A stretch of DNA of 64,000 nt, taken from contig JAUTDX010001449.1 in NCBI GenBank assembly GCA_030844895.1, positions 35,943 to 99,942 of the forward strand, read 5' to 3'. Position 1 is the stretch's first letter; every line of letters begins with the position of its first letter. Below are positions 34,003-45,287 of this stretch, one piece after another. The translations under genes and the position numbers were made by a program. Below the pieces are notes generated by a model that saw only the letters and a program-made list of their open reading frames with translations, did not search any database and was not told the DNA's origin. Source of the stretch: Ambrosia x helenae. Taxonomy: Eukaryota > Streptophyta > Magnoliopsida > Asterales > Asteraceae.

Positions 34003-34006
<4 letters not shown>
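33597..34006. mobile_element. MITE inserted in a TA microsatellite
   Basis: Starts AGGGGAGGGTTATCTTGAGA and ends with the near-inverse (TCTCAAATTAACTTTCCCCT). Both sides are (TA)n, 33585-33597 and 34006-34033. The interior has three TTACACATGT(G)TAA palindromic words (33776-33838). A TA target is compatible with Tc1/Mariner-type or related MITEs. Confidence 0.75.
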
Positions 34007-34043
<37 letters not shown>

Positions 34044-34797
34044 TATCTCAGAAGAAATTACAACCATCCATTGTTAGTTTGACGCTTGAGGATGATGCCA
34101 AACCATTATAGAAGAAAACTGACTAGCTCGTAAAACCATCTGACTTGCTTTCAGGAAGTAATTCGTTAGCAACAAGATTTAAACTCAGGTCTCCCTCTTT
34201 GAGAGAAACACGGCGTGTCACTGGACCAATAAGTTGATATAAACACTCTGATAAGTAACTTAATATTGCTCATTAGATTCGATTTTTAGTTTGTTTTTCG
34301 GTTTGTTTAATTTGGTGTTAATTTTATAAGTGAAAAAATGAATAGACTGGAGTTATCATTCATCAAGATTGGATTTTAGTTTGGATTCAAATGTGAATTT
34401 CAAACTGAAATAATGAAGCTTGAATTTAACTAACTTGTTTGAATTTTCTCTCTCCTAATTTATTGTTTTGATATTTTTTTTTGGAGAGTATTGTTTTGAT
34501 ATTTGAAGCACAATTCAATCGAACAATATGGTGAATTAACATTACGGTGAATTAGTGATTAAATATCTGTTATTAAACTTTATGTTAAATCAAGTGTTTA
34601 ATATTTCAATTGATGTAAAATATAACAAATTGGCAACGATGATACAATGGAACAATATATTTATTAATCAATTAAAGTTAGATTCAATGCTTCTGTTAGA
34701 TACATTCACCACGTGATGACATTTGAATCACTACCTTCTAGTCACGTGCATTAGAATAGTTTTGCTATAGTTCTGTTACTTTCACAATTTAATAAAA

Positions 34798-35821
34798 GAG
34801 TAAATAGCCAAAATCGTCTATAAAGTTTTCCCACTTTTGCTAGATCCACATAAAAATAGTTTTTTTCTCATCAGAACCACTGAGGTTTTCTAAAAGTTGC
34901 TAGATCCGTCCAATATACTAACTGAGTTAAAAGTTAACGACTTTTAAGGGGCATTCTTGTACTTTTACGTTTATTTTACCTTGTTGTAAGATAATAACGT
35001 ATTTTTTTTTGAACGGCCGAACGGTGCACCACCCTTAAGTACAACACCCCCACGCGGGATCGATCCCCAGCTGCGACGGTTGTCAGCCCGCGTAAACACG
35101 CGTTGTGGGACTCGAACCCGTGACCACCCGGACAGGAAACCCTAAGGAAAACCTTCCCACCTCTCCACAAACCAACTGGTCTGTGGGTCATTGGCGATGA
35201 TAACGTATTTAATTCGTTGTAAACGGACTAATTAATATACTATAGTAGCTACTATCACGTGAATAAAACAATATATTTTTATAAAGTAGTCCAAGTTTTC
35301 TTCTAATAATTGTCTTATCATATATGAGAGCTTTTTTTTTATATAAAAATTACACAACTAATTAATAATATAAGGTTATAGTATTTCAATAAAAAAAGTA
35401 ATAATGTGTGGTCATGATTTCTAATAACAGCAGCAACATCATCAACATAAAATGGGAGGAGGGAGATCAACATCAGGATTGGTCCGATTGGAGGAACTGA
35501 TAATGGGGTGCATTCCTTCATCATCAACTGATATTAAAGAAGTTAGTTTTTCACTACCTTTCTTAATCTGAATTTTATGTAGTTATATCGATTTTGTATA
35601 CGTAAACAACATAATAAAACAAGGCAAAAAATATTAAAACTAAATAAATAAGGAAAAAGAATAAACTACCCCTCTTAAATCGTTAAGTTTTAACCAAGTT
35701 AGTGATTTGGACGGATCTAGGAACTTTTAGGAAACCTCAATGGTTCTGGTGAGAAAAAACGTTTTTCGGATGGATCTAGCAAAAGTGGAAAAACCTCAGG
35801 GACGATTTTGGCTATTTACTC
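34798..35821. mobile_element. Mutator-like element (1024 bp) with long TIRs and 9-bp TSD
   Basis: TTAATAAAA stands at 34789-34797 and 35822-35830. The element begins GAGTAAATAGCCAAAATCGTC and ends with the inverse. The inverted arms extend about 165 bp (CACTTTTGCTAGATCC, GAACCACTGAGGTTT and CTAGATCCGTCC all recur inverted). No transposase is encoded. A SINE sits inside the element. Confidence 0.92.
35005..35195 (-). mobile_element. tRNA-derived SINE nested in the Mutator-like element
   Basis: On the minus strand it has GACCAGTTGGTTTG (box A) and GGTTCGAGTCCC (box B), and ends in poly-A (plus-strand T-run from 35001). The target duplication is GATAATAACGTATTT at 34990-35004 and GATGATAACGTATTT at 35196-35210, with one mismatch. 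Confidence 0.9.
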
Positions 35822-35830
35822 TTAATAAAA

Positions 35831-36338
35831 ACTAGTGAGAATTTGATTAGTATCGATTCCGTTTGTTACGATACCATCACTCTAACGAATATCGTCATGT
35901 GTCTTATATTGATCGAAAACATTGAAAACAATTTGTTCGCTATCGGTTATGTTCGTTATGGTACCGACACTCAAATGGATATCGCCAAGTGTCTTAAATC
36001 GTTTGGAATCATTGAAAAAGATATTGGCTCAGTTCGTTAACGTACTGGCACACCTGTAACACCACAAGCTCACTGGTATCAATATAGATTATTACAAAAA
36101 TAAGAATAACCAACATGCACAGTGAAGCTACAATATTCGCAAATAACTACCATGTGACGCAATACAAAATCACATAGGACACCAAAGAAAATGCAAGCCT
36201 ACACACACAGAACACAAGAACACAGAAGACGTAAAAAAATTTGTATAATGATTCTTTTATTATTTGGGTGTTATATGGAGTTACAAGTATGTACAATGCA
36301 TCAATATATAGAGTATAATCTAGGATCTAGGAAACTTA
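35831..36338. other. Intergenic; no gene
   Basis: The 35835-36060 stretch has repeated GTTCGTTA/GATATCG words like worn TIR-element ends. The rest has no recognisable feature. Confidence 0.4.
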
Positions 36339-36536
36339 GGGGATATTTGGGATTGCGTTTTGAAATGGATTTTTATATTATTGCGTTTTGAAAACGAAAA
36401 TAATAAGTTTTAGTGTTTGAGGTTGAGTTTTGAAATAGATTTTTAGGCTACCAAAACGCAATAATCTAAAAGCAGTTACACCCCTACTTTTCCAAAACAC
36501 ATAATCTGCTTTGAAAAATCAATCGCAAACACCCTC
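36339..36536. mobile_element. Tourist-like MITE, relative of the OR23-intron copy
   Basis: The left end is GGGGATATTTGGGATTGCG and the right end AATCGCAAACACCCTC, with TTA at 36336-36338 and 36537-36539. The interior TTGCGTTTTGAAAACG and CTTTTCCAAAACACATAATC match the 9611-9819 element. Confidence 0.83.
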
Positions 36537-36539
36537 TTA

Positions 36540-38420
36540 ATCCCCTAGCCCACATAAAGATAATTAGAGATGGCTAAACTAAACAGAAGCTTTCTCGTTT
36601 GGTCGTTGAATCCGGCACTAATCATATAGTTTAGATCAAATTAGGCATGTTTACATGTATGAATATTCATACACGTAATACTTTCAGAATTTGAACCGTT
36701 GCCTCATAATTAAAAACACAACTTTACTATTGATTTTTCGATCTCTAATAGTATGATCAAGTTTGTAAAACTTTAACTTTTATAAAGTACATAATTCTAT
36801 ATAAAAGATTATAATAAAAGATTTAGCATTATAAATTGTTTTTTATATGTTTTCTACTTAATATGTTCAAAGTAATTATAAAATTGAATGTAATGAGGTT
36901 TCATACCCATCTTGTGACTCTTGACATTCTTTTGATTAAATATGGTGTTCTAACTTCTAACTTCTAAAGGCACAGTTGCCCCAAAAAGTAGTTATTCTAT
37001 GAATTGTGTGTTGTATTTTAAACAATTAAACTTATATCTCATGAAATTTAAAAAGTTCTTAGGCAATGCTTTATAATAGAGTATAGATAGATTATTACGT
37101 ACATTTGAACAAAAAAATTAATGAAAAATAAAACTCCTTTTTCATAAAAAAAATCTGTATAGAATTTACTTTAGTAATAATGTAAAATTTGACAAAAGAC
37201 GGTAAATAAAAAATGACACAATTAAAATTACACTATCTTAGTAAATATATAATTAAAATGGCAAATACAAGGTTTACATGATATAAGCACATTTTTGTAT
37301 TATCTTTGCATGATTTAAGAGTTTTTATTGAATAACTTGACATGTCAGTAGAAATCATGTAAAAAACAAATCAAGAAAAATGCATTATCACACAAAAAGT
37401 CAAAAAAATAAAGCGAAAAAGACGATTCCAGTGTATACTGTGTCACGTTCTTATCGACGAAAAAGGCTTAAATCACGTAAAAAATAATCACACAAAAAAT
37501 TTAAATCACATGAATCTCATGTCAATATAGTCAAGTTGTTTTAGCAAATAATCAAAAGTCAAATGCAATGTATGTAATACTTTTTGTCCAAAGGCTATGT
37601 TCTTTAAATTGGTTGGTCAAAATGGGTATATGAGTGATTTTCCTTTTTACAATTTCACATAGGTAGCTTTTTGTGAAGACAATTCCAAGGTAATTGTTTT
37701 AGACCCCAACTTTAAGGTCCAAAACTAAATATTCTTCTTACATTTGGCTATTATTAGTTATATATTAAAAAAAATACATATACAACACATACATAAATTA
37801 ATATGTATTTTTTCAACTTCATAAACTATAAATGTTTTGCTTCATCAACGAAACCATGATTCTTTATGAAATTAGTCATTTATTACTAGTGTTCACAGTG
37901 CAAAACAGAAGACTTAATTCCATCTAAACTACAATACTACAAATGTACAAGGAATCATATTCACCTTCACAAAAAATGACCAAAAAAAAATCTGTAATAA
38001 TTAAACGGGTCAGACGGGTAGCAAGTCGTTATGCAGTCGTAGCACACAGCACGCGTACGCAGGCAGGCTATCAAAATGACAAACTGGAGCAAAATGTAGA
38101 TAACTAGATCAGTTGCTAATCAAGAAGAGAACTCTTGATGACATGCATACAATTTTCAACAAGGAGGGAAAAAGACTGCACCTGCTGGTTTTCAAGGAAT
38201 GGCTCACACGTCTTATGCTCGTTATGATTTCATGAAACTGGACCAAGATGGGCAGGTTAAACGGGTCGTATACTACTACTAGTATGGTTGGGTCATGCCT
38301 GCAAACATTCTTTTTACCTGTTTTAGAAAGAAAAAAAATTGTAGATAAATTCATGTGCTGATTATTGTTAAAAAGACGATGAAAATAATAGTAATAATAA
38401 TAATAATAATCCATATCTTT
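36540..38420. other. AT-rich intergenic DNA; no gene
   Basis: Very AT-rich with short A/T runs and a small (AAT)n run at 38389-38410. I see no conserved frame. Confidence 0.5.
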
Positions 38421-38825
38421 AGCCGAATCTTTGATTAAAAATGATTTAGGAGGTTGCTTGTATTATAGCATACTTTCAACCCGGTTTACCTCTTTCCTTT
38501 AATGTTAACTTAATTTGACTCGTTCCCTTCTAACTTTAATTTGACCCGTTTGAGATAAAGCATAACCCAGGTCCCTAACATACTCATTCATAAGTAAACA
38601 GGTCGAAATTGCCATATCAAAATAGCCGAAACTTTGATTAAAAATGATTTAGGAGGTTGTTTGTATTATAGCATACTTTCAACCCGGTTTACTTCTTTCC
38701 TATAATCTAACTTAATTTGACTCGCTCCCTTCTAACTTTAATTTGACCCGTTTGAGATAAAGCACAACCCAGGTCCCAAACATACTCATTCACAAGTCAA
38801 CAGGTCGAAATTGCCATATCAAAAG
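38421..38825. repeat. 203-bp tandem duplication downstream of the myosin-binding gene
   Basis: AGCCGAATCTTTGATTAAAA starts at 38421 and the whole 203-bp unit recurs from 38624 with about ten differences. The unit contains TTTGACCCGTTTGAGATAAA. It is non-coding. Confidence 0.92.
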
Positions 38826-38870
38826 TTTACAAACGGAACAATTTGAGCGTATAGATTTATTTAGATTAGT

Positions 38871-39028
38871 CAGGGGCGATTCTTTTAAGGGGCGGGGAGG
38901 GGCTGCCGACCCCCCCCCCCCCCCTCCGAATTTTCTCTCAGAAGTTCCAATTATATAGTATTCGTATAGAAATTTTTTGGTATATAAGATTTCGACCTCC
39001 CGAAGTTTCAGGTCAAGATTCGCCACTA
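38871..39028. mobile_element. hAT MITE (158 bp) with exact 8-bp TSD
   Basis: AGATTAGT at 38863-38870 and 39029-39036 flanks an element starting CAGGGGCGATTCTT and ending AAGATTCGCCACTA. It contains a long C run (about 38911-38926). It lies just downstream of the stop codon of the myosin-binding gene. Confidence 0.85.
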
Positions 39029-39064
39029 AGATTAGTTACCTTGGTTTTGTTGAAGGATGTATCC

Positions 39065-42000
39065 TCAACTGCTGGAAACTAATCTTCTATCATACATCAC
39101 ACTTCTCAAATCTTGTAACTGGTTAGCTATTTCTTGAATAAATTCAATCCCCTCATTAGCATGGAGTGTGTTACAAATATGTCTAATAAGATCAAGATCA
39201 GCCTGCAATGCTTCCATCTTCTCTTTCAAGTCCAAAACTTGATGCTCCAGTTTCAAAAAGTCAACATGATTCTCACTTTCTGTAGATTTATCATGAACCC
39301 CGTTCGACAACTGATTAATCTTCTTTTCTAGCGTCGAAAGCGATTCCAAAATATAACTTTTTTCATCATCAAAACTTTTAATAGTGTTCATGTTTGTGTT
39401 CATCAGGTCATAGCCATATTTGCTTCTGTACTGTTCCAATTCGTCTAACAAATCTTGAATTTCGATCTCTTTTTCTTCAACTAACTCATTAGCTTTATGT
39501 AAAGCATCCATATCGTATTCTGCTTGTTCTTCCATCATTCTTAGATACTGCAAAGCTTCCATTTGAAGAGATGCTTTTTCTTGCTGTAATCTTGTGATCA
39601 TATTCATTGCATGACTTGCAGCTACAGTTGCAGCATTTCGTTCGGCTTCTAATTCTGATTGTAATAATCTCATGCTTCTGACATCATCTTCTGCTTGTCG
39701 TTTCACCTTTTCTACACCATCGTTGTCGATTTCACTAGCTATACTTCCATCTAACGATCTCAGATCGATCTTATCTTTGTCCACTTCTGCAGGGTCCTTT
39801 TCTTGGACTTTTTTAATCATGGATAGCACTGAATCATCAGAAAAATAACAACAGTTTGGCGTTAACGATTTAGATCGGTTTCTTGATCTGTCATCAGGCT
39901 GCATTTCTTGAAAAACTGCAGATCCTAAATCAGAAACACTTTGCGAATTTCGTGAAAATATCTTGAATCTTTTTTGACTATCAGAATCATCTAAAGATTC
40001 ATATGCATCAGAATCATCAAACGATTCATATGATTCATCACTTGCAGCATTAGTTGATGTACTTGTGTTTTTAACATTGTTTACTTTTCTTATATGTTTC
40101 TTGCTTTTCTTGGCTTTCGACCGTTTGCTTCTTCGGGCTTTTGACCGGTCGTTTTTCTTCTGTTTTCTATGAGATGAACTTGACCCGGCTTCGAATTTTA
40201 ACGAGTTCAAGCCTCCAAAACCTTGACCAAGTGAACAATCTGGAGTCAAAGATGCAGACCTTCTGGTCAAACCTTTATCAAGATTCATTTGCAGCAAAAG
40301 TGGAGATGTTAGATCAGAAACACTGAAGTAACTCCTAGTGAGATTCGTGGATCGTTTTCGACCATCTCTGCTGTTTGAAACACCAGACTCATCACAAGAT
40401 TGATACCCATGAGGTTCATCTTTCTTTAACTTTGGACGTTTACTTTCGTTGACTATTTGGATCTTTGGTGTCACTGATGCAGACCGACGTGTTGAACTTG
40501 TATCGCTTTGCTGCATATTCAGCAGAAGTGCAGTCCCTAGCTCAAATGCACTGTAAGAATGCCTTCTAGGATTACTGTTATGATACTGATTATGATTACC
40601 TGTCTTATGTGACAAAAAAGAATCATCCAGTGATTGATTCCCATTAGTCTTATCGAAAGAAAAGGATGACGAACCCAACGCGTTCATGGGGCATGGTGGT
40701 GGCAAATGACTATTGTTTTTCTTTGCTTTGCGATGATGCGGATGATGATGTCGGTTATGTTCTCCAGACCCATGTCCTGTTGACCCATGTGTTGTTGACC
40801 TGTGTCCGGCTGACCCATGTCCGGTTGACTCATTGATCTCTAATAGAAGTGCTCGACCCAAGTCAAAAGCACTATGCGAATGCCTTCGAGGATTAGTACT
40901 TTGACTTTCACTACCCACGCTACGATAGATCAAACTATCGTCGAAAGAACCATGCCAATTCCTCTTATCTATCGATAAATCACTTCCATCATCATATGAT
41001 GGACTGTATCTTTTAACCGAGCCTTTTGGAGGTAACGAATTCTTATCTTTCTCAACCTTTTGGAACGTTGACTTTTGCGAGTCTCCAAAACTTCGACTGA
41101 TAGACTCATTCGGCATGTTTAGAATAATATCACCCCCAAGCTGTAAAATACTATAAGAATGCCTGCGAGGAATCCTGTTTTGGTTATGATAATGGTCATG
41201 ATTATCAATGCCTGTGTTACGCGTTACAACAGAATCATCCATAAATCCATACCCATGATTCTTGTTTAAGAAAACAATGGGATGAGGATAACTATTCATC
41301 ATTTCGAATCCCGACTGTTTTGGTTCTCCAAAACCATGATTATAACCACCATTTTGTGTCATGGTTGCAGACTGATACGTTGAGCTTTTATCGATAGGCT
41401 GCGCATTTAATATAGGTACATCCCCAAACTCAAAAGCACTATAAGAATGCCTTCTGTGATCATTGTATTTCTCATGAACAACCAAATCATCCATGGATTC
41501 ATACCCTTTATTCTTATTATGCACTGTTTCGAATCCCAACTGTTTTAGCTCTCCAAAACCATGGTTATAAGAACCATTTTGTGCACGCGATAAAAGTGCA
41601 TCCCCGAGCTCAAATGCACTATAAGAATACCGTCTAGGATCTTTGTTTCGATCATTAATATCCGAGTTAAATGAAACAACCAAGTCATCCAAGGATTCGT
41701 ACCCGCTCTTCTTCTTTGAAGAAGAGAATGACTTTTTGCCTCTTTTAGTTTTTCGACGACAGAATTTCGCAGAATTAGCAGAACGATTAGGCCTAGTTTG
41801 GAATTTCAAATTGTTCGGTTGTTCATTAACAGGCATATTCAGAAGAATTTCACAGCCGAGATCAAATATACTATGCGAATGCCTTCGTGGATTACTGTTT
41901 TGATACTTAACACTCGTGTTACGCATGACTGCAGAATCATCTACTGACCCATACCATTTACTCGCGTCTATAAACGCAATTGGTAAATCAGATTCAGAAG

Positions 42001-43318
42001 AATCTTCATCAGTTCTTTGTGGGAATTGCGTCACATTTATGCGTTCGGGCTCCGGTGAATGCACCTTCGCCTTTTTATCGTCTTCCAAACCGTAAAAAAT
42101 AGAACCATTTAGACTTTCATCAGTAGGCATGTTTAGAAGAATGTCACCCCCAAGCTGCAAAACACTATACGAATGTCTTCGAGGAATCTTGCTTCGGTTA
42201 TGATGCTTACGCGTGTTACTCGAGACAACAGAATCATCTAAACATCCATACATGTTAGTAGATGATATTTTCTTGTGTTTCTTCACTTTTCGATGAACAT
42301 TTTTCGGCCGTTGATGCTCTCCTAAACCATAACCAGATGACATATTCGGCGTTAAAGATGCAGAACGCTGTCGTAAATGATTATTATCTTGCATCTCTAG
42401 ACGAACTGCAGACCCCAAATCAGACGCGCTAAACGAATTCCTTGAAAAAATGTTGTATCTATTCTGACTATCCAATGATCCATCTGTTGTTTTAGAGTTC
42501 ATTGCTGACAACGGATTAATATCTTTCCCAATTTTCGACGGTGTCAAAGATGCAGACCGCGTTCTTGATCTAGTTCTAGTTCTACAACATTCATCAAGAT
42601 GTGCTTCAAGAAGAAACGCAGACTTAAGATCAGGTGTACTATGCGAATGCCTTCCAAGAACCTTATACTGATTAACAACACCATCCGCGTCGCTTTTCAA
42701 ACTTCTTTCGCTAATTCCCACCACTTTTAAACCACAATCATCATTATCCGAAAAAAGGAATTCATCCCTATGCCGATGCTTGACTTTATTCTTCAACCGC
42801 TTTGACTTACCATGTCGAGCAACACGAGGCAAAGGAGGCTTTGTAGTAACCTTAGACCCGCTTGACCCGACAGCATTCGACCAAACAGGTTGTTGACCAC
42901 CCGTTGACTTTTCTTTCCAATGACTTTTACAACAAGAACATGGATAATATGATCTGTAACATTCCAAACTAGACCGCGTTTGTAAACTCGTGGAATTCGA
43001 ACAATCCTCACACATTTCGCGCACGTCCACAAGCGCATCGTGAAGATTACAATACAACAAATGCGATATATCTATCTGATGCTTTTTACAAAACATATGC
43101 ATATAAGAACAAGAACAAGATCTATCCTCTTCCTTTCCAAACATATTCTCGATACGTGAACATAACAAGCACGGTATCTGCAACTGGCACAATTTCGCAA
43201 ACTTGATAAGCGAATAAGCCAACACGCCTTCGACGAACATCCAAAACATCAAAAACCATTCGCAGGCGGCCATGACCATATGATCCAGTATTTCCTTGGC
43301 TGCAGCCATTGTAACCAA
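39065..43318 (-). CDS. Myosin-binding (GTD-binding/DUF593) membrane protein with a large internal repeat array
   Basis: One uninterrupted 1417-residue ORF. Residues 17-41 form a membrane segment (CEWFLMFWMFVEGVLAYSLI). A Cys/His-rich region follows (IPCLLCSRIENMFG, FCKKHQIDISHLLYC, MCEDCSNST), as in MyoB/FLOURY1-type proteins. Near the C-terminus, about 1203-1298, is the coiled-coil GTD-binding domain (LQSELEAERNAATVAASHAM, then RLQQEKASLQMEALQYLRMM and ELEQYRSKYG). A second coiled coil lies at about 1320-1410. Family members bind myosin XI tails and act as cargo receptors on endomembranes. Between the two ends, residues 221-1139 carry about eleven copies of R-R/N-HS-Y/H-S...LG...LLLNM, interleaved with Y-x-S-x-DDS and RSASLTP motifs. 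Usual family members are far shorter. The start could also be Met4. The region is rich in Ser, Arg and Asn. Confidence 0.93.
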   Translation of the reverse strand: MVTMAAAKEILDHMVMAACEWFLMFWMFVEGVLAYSLIKFAKLCQLQIPCLLCSRIENMFGKEEDRSCSCSYMHMFCKKHQIDISHLLYCNLHDALVDVREMCEDCSNSTSLQTRSSLECYRSYYPCSCCKSHWKEKSTGGQQPVWSNAVGSSGSKVTTKPPLPRVARHGKSKRLKNKVKHRHRDEFLFSDNDDCGLKVVGISERSLKSDADGVVNQYKVLGRHSHSTPDLKSAFLLEAHLDECCRTRTRSRTRSASLTPSKIGKDINPLSAMNSKTTDGSLDSQNRYNIFSRNSFSASDLGSAVRLEMQDNNHLRQRSASLTPNMSSGYGLGEHQRPKNVHRKVKKHKKISSTNMYGCLDDSVVSSNTRKHHNRSKIPRRHSYSVLQLGGDILLNMPTDESLNGSIFYGLEDDKKAKVHSPEPERINVTQFPQRTDEDSSESDLPIAFIDASKWYGSVDDSAVMRNTSVKYQNSNPRRHSHSIFDLGCEILLNMPVNEQPNNLKFQTRPNRSANSAKFCRRKTKRGKKSFSSSKKKSGYESLDDLVVSFNSDINDRNKDPRRYSYSAFELGDALLSRAQNGSYNHGFGELKQLGFETVHNKNKGYESMDDLVVHEKYNDHRRHSYSAFEFGDVPILNAQPIDKSSTYQSATMTQNGGYNHGFGEPKQSGFEMMNSYPHPIVFLNKNHGYGFMDDSVVTRNTGIDNHDHYHNQNRIPRRHSYSILQLGGDIILNMPNESISRSFGDSQKSTFQKVEKDKNSLPPKGSVKRYSPSYDDGSDLSIDKRNWHGSFDDSLIYRSVGSESQSTNPRRHSHSAFDLGRALLLEINESTGHGSAGHRSTTHGSTGHGSGEHNRHHHPHHRKAKKNNSHLPPPCPMNALGSSSFSFDKTNGNQSLDDSFLSHKTGNHNQYHNSNPRRHSYSAFELGTALLLNMQQSDTSSTRRSASVTPKIQIVNESKRPKLKKDEPHGYQSCDESGVSNSRDGRKRSTNLTRSYFSVSDLTSPLLLQMNLDKGLTRRSASLTPDCSLGQGFGGLNSLKFEAGSSSSHRKQKKNDRSKARRSKRSKAKKSKKHIRKVNNVKNTSTSTNAASDESYESFDDSDAYESLDDSDSQKRFKIFSRNSQSVSDLGSAVFQEMQPDDRSRNRSKSLTPNCCYFSDDSVLSMIKKVQEKDPAEVDKDKIDLRSLDGSIASEIDNDGVEKVKRQAEDDVRSMRLLQSELEAERNAATVAASHAMNMITRLQQEKASLQMEALQYLRMMEEQAEYDMDALHKANELVEEKEIEIQDLLDELEQYRSKYGYDLMNTNMNTIKSFDDEKSYILESLSTLEKKINQLSNGVHDKSTESENHVDFLKLEHQVLDLKEKMEALQADLDLIRHICNTLHANEGIEFIQEIANQLQDLRSVMYDRRLVSSS
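39902..42658 (-). repeat. Protein-level repeat array in the myosin-binding gene
   Basis: Copies of the motif (PRRHSYSAFELGTALLLNM is the clearest) start near residues 221, 291, 380, 478, 562, 622, 718, 811, 918, 995 and 1121. Spacing is about 50-125 residues. Each is preceded by a YxSxDDS-like acidic motif in most units, and five or six are followed by RSASLTP. The DNA copies are diverged, so the array is old and held by selection or by repeated exchange. Confidence 0.9.
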
Positions 43319-43771
43319 ACCTAAACCTTTTAAGGCTGCATCGCCTACGTCTCATGAGCGAAAATCGCCCTAATTGAGATCATCAGATCCCGAATTTAGG
43401 GTCCAGATGCTGCAAATTGATTCAAATTACAAAAATTAAGAACGGAGAAAACATACAAAATAAATTAAACCGGAAAATTAAATGTTTTAATAAATATAAA
43501 AGAAGGATCAAATTTACAATAAAGTGGTGGGAAAACGGGTAACAAGCTGTGCCGCAACGTTCTTTTGGATTCGGAGGCTGTAAACTGATTCGAATTAAGC
43601 GAAGTTTTACGTAATGGAGGCTGATCAAGAATATTAGAGATTAATTTTTGTGAAAAAAAAGGAGGAAAATGAGGGGAAGATTGTATGAATTAAAAAGGTC
43701 TGGTTTGTTTTTGGTTCCAAAAACCGTTGAAGTTAACTGAATTTTAGATTCATCCAGAAAAAAAATAAATA

Positions 43772-43846
<75 letters not shown>

Positions 43847-44074
43847 GTGTGTGTCTATAGAAATAATACGAGATTTAAATGTATTGGAAAAAATCAGTTT
43901 GAGGAACTTTATATACAAATTTTTTTTATATAAAGTTAGTATATTTTAAATAAACACTCCAAGCTAGCAAGGAGCTAGACATGGAATGTCGAAATTACAA
44001 GCATATTTGAAAATTACATCAAGACTCCCAATCTACCACATTGAGACTAGCTCTATTCTTAATCTCCTCCGTAA
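43319..44074 (-). other. 5' flank of the myosin-binding gene with an (AAT)n run
   Basis: The first few hundred bases upstream of the ATG are the likely 5' UTR and promoter. An (AAT)n microsatellite occupies about 43774-43842, long enough to be polymorphic. I see no reliable TATA box. Confidence 0.5.
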
Positions 44075-44355
44075 GGCTATGTGGTGTGGGTTAGTGAAGC
44101 ACCATCATGGGCTAATGTGGAGCTTAGGTGGCTTCATAACCACTAGTGGAACACCTCCCCATAGCCTTGTGATGGGATGGAGAATCCCACGATTGAGAGA
44201 TAAGAGAGAATTTCTGGAGTGGGACCTGTAACAGTGATTTCCACTAGTGAACCATACCCATGTTTAGTAGAAGAGAGATGGTGGAAGGGGATGCTGACAT
44301 GGCACTAAGGTGGAGAATGTGATGATGGTTTACTAGCGAACCACACCCCATAGCC
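44075..44355. mobile_element. TIR MITE with TAA duplications
   Basis: GGCTATGTGGTGTGGGTTAG at the left is inverted at the right as ACCACACCCCATAGCC. TAA lies at 44072-44074 and 44356-44358. 281 bp, non-coding. The three-base TAA/TTA target fits PIF/Harbinger. Confidence 0.78.
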
Positions 44356-44358
44356 TAA

Positions 44359-45287
44359 CTGTATCCGGTTCCCACTTGTAGAGCTATACTTATTATCATT
44401 TCTTGCTTTCTAAATCAACCAAAGCGTTACCAAGATCATACATAAACCCATCTTTTTAGAAGTTTTGGTTCCTAACCTGTCCAGTTTGAATTGCAGCCTC
44501 ACGATGATCGTGTCGCCTTTAATAACCAGAATTTTGCACCCCCCTTCATACCGAAACAACAAAATATTATATGGTTGTACGTATAATTAATAACTTCTTT
44601 TAGAACATCATATAATTAATAAATGTAAGATTTTGTGCTTTTCTTCAACAAGTTAAGATGGTTTAAATTGTAACGAAGATTATTGAGATGTCGATGCTTA
44701 ATTTCGGATTTCAAAATTGAATTAAAAAAATGAGAACTTGTCCTGCATTTGCTTGGATGAAAACATTATGTTATGCAGTAATACACAGGAAACTTTATCT
44801 GCCACACACTCCACCTAACACCATTGCAAACAGCAGCAACAATAGCCCTCTTACACTGCATCATTCTTTAACGACATCATCAACGATAGTGTTGATCCAC
44901 AAAACATTATATACAGAAGACGACATCAGCGATACAAAGAGGATCTGATAGCCATACTAACAGAATCATCAAAAAACAAACCACTTTTGGGGCACAACAG
45001 ACGCAGAGCAGCTGTTCACATCTTTTGTAACTAAACCATCCCAACTAAACCAATTGCATGGTTATCAAACCGAACTATTGATAAGCTATAACATGCCTAA
45101 CACCGTTGTTAACTGAAAATATTGTTAACATACGATGTACACGTGCTTATTCACAATTCTCAATGTTCTCAACACAATGAATGTAACCCAATATTAATAA
45201 TGGATTTAACATCAATGAGTCTAGGGATTGTTATAGGTCAGGTTATCGTATTCTTGGCCTCATGTATGATTCTAAAATCATATCTAA
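44359..45287. other. Intergenic; no gene
   Basis: AT-rich with no conserved frame or repeat that I can bound. Confidence 0.45.
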
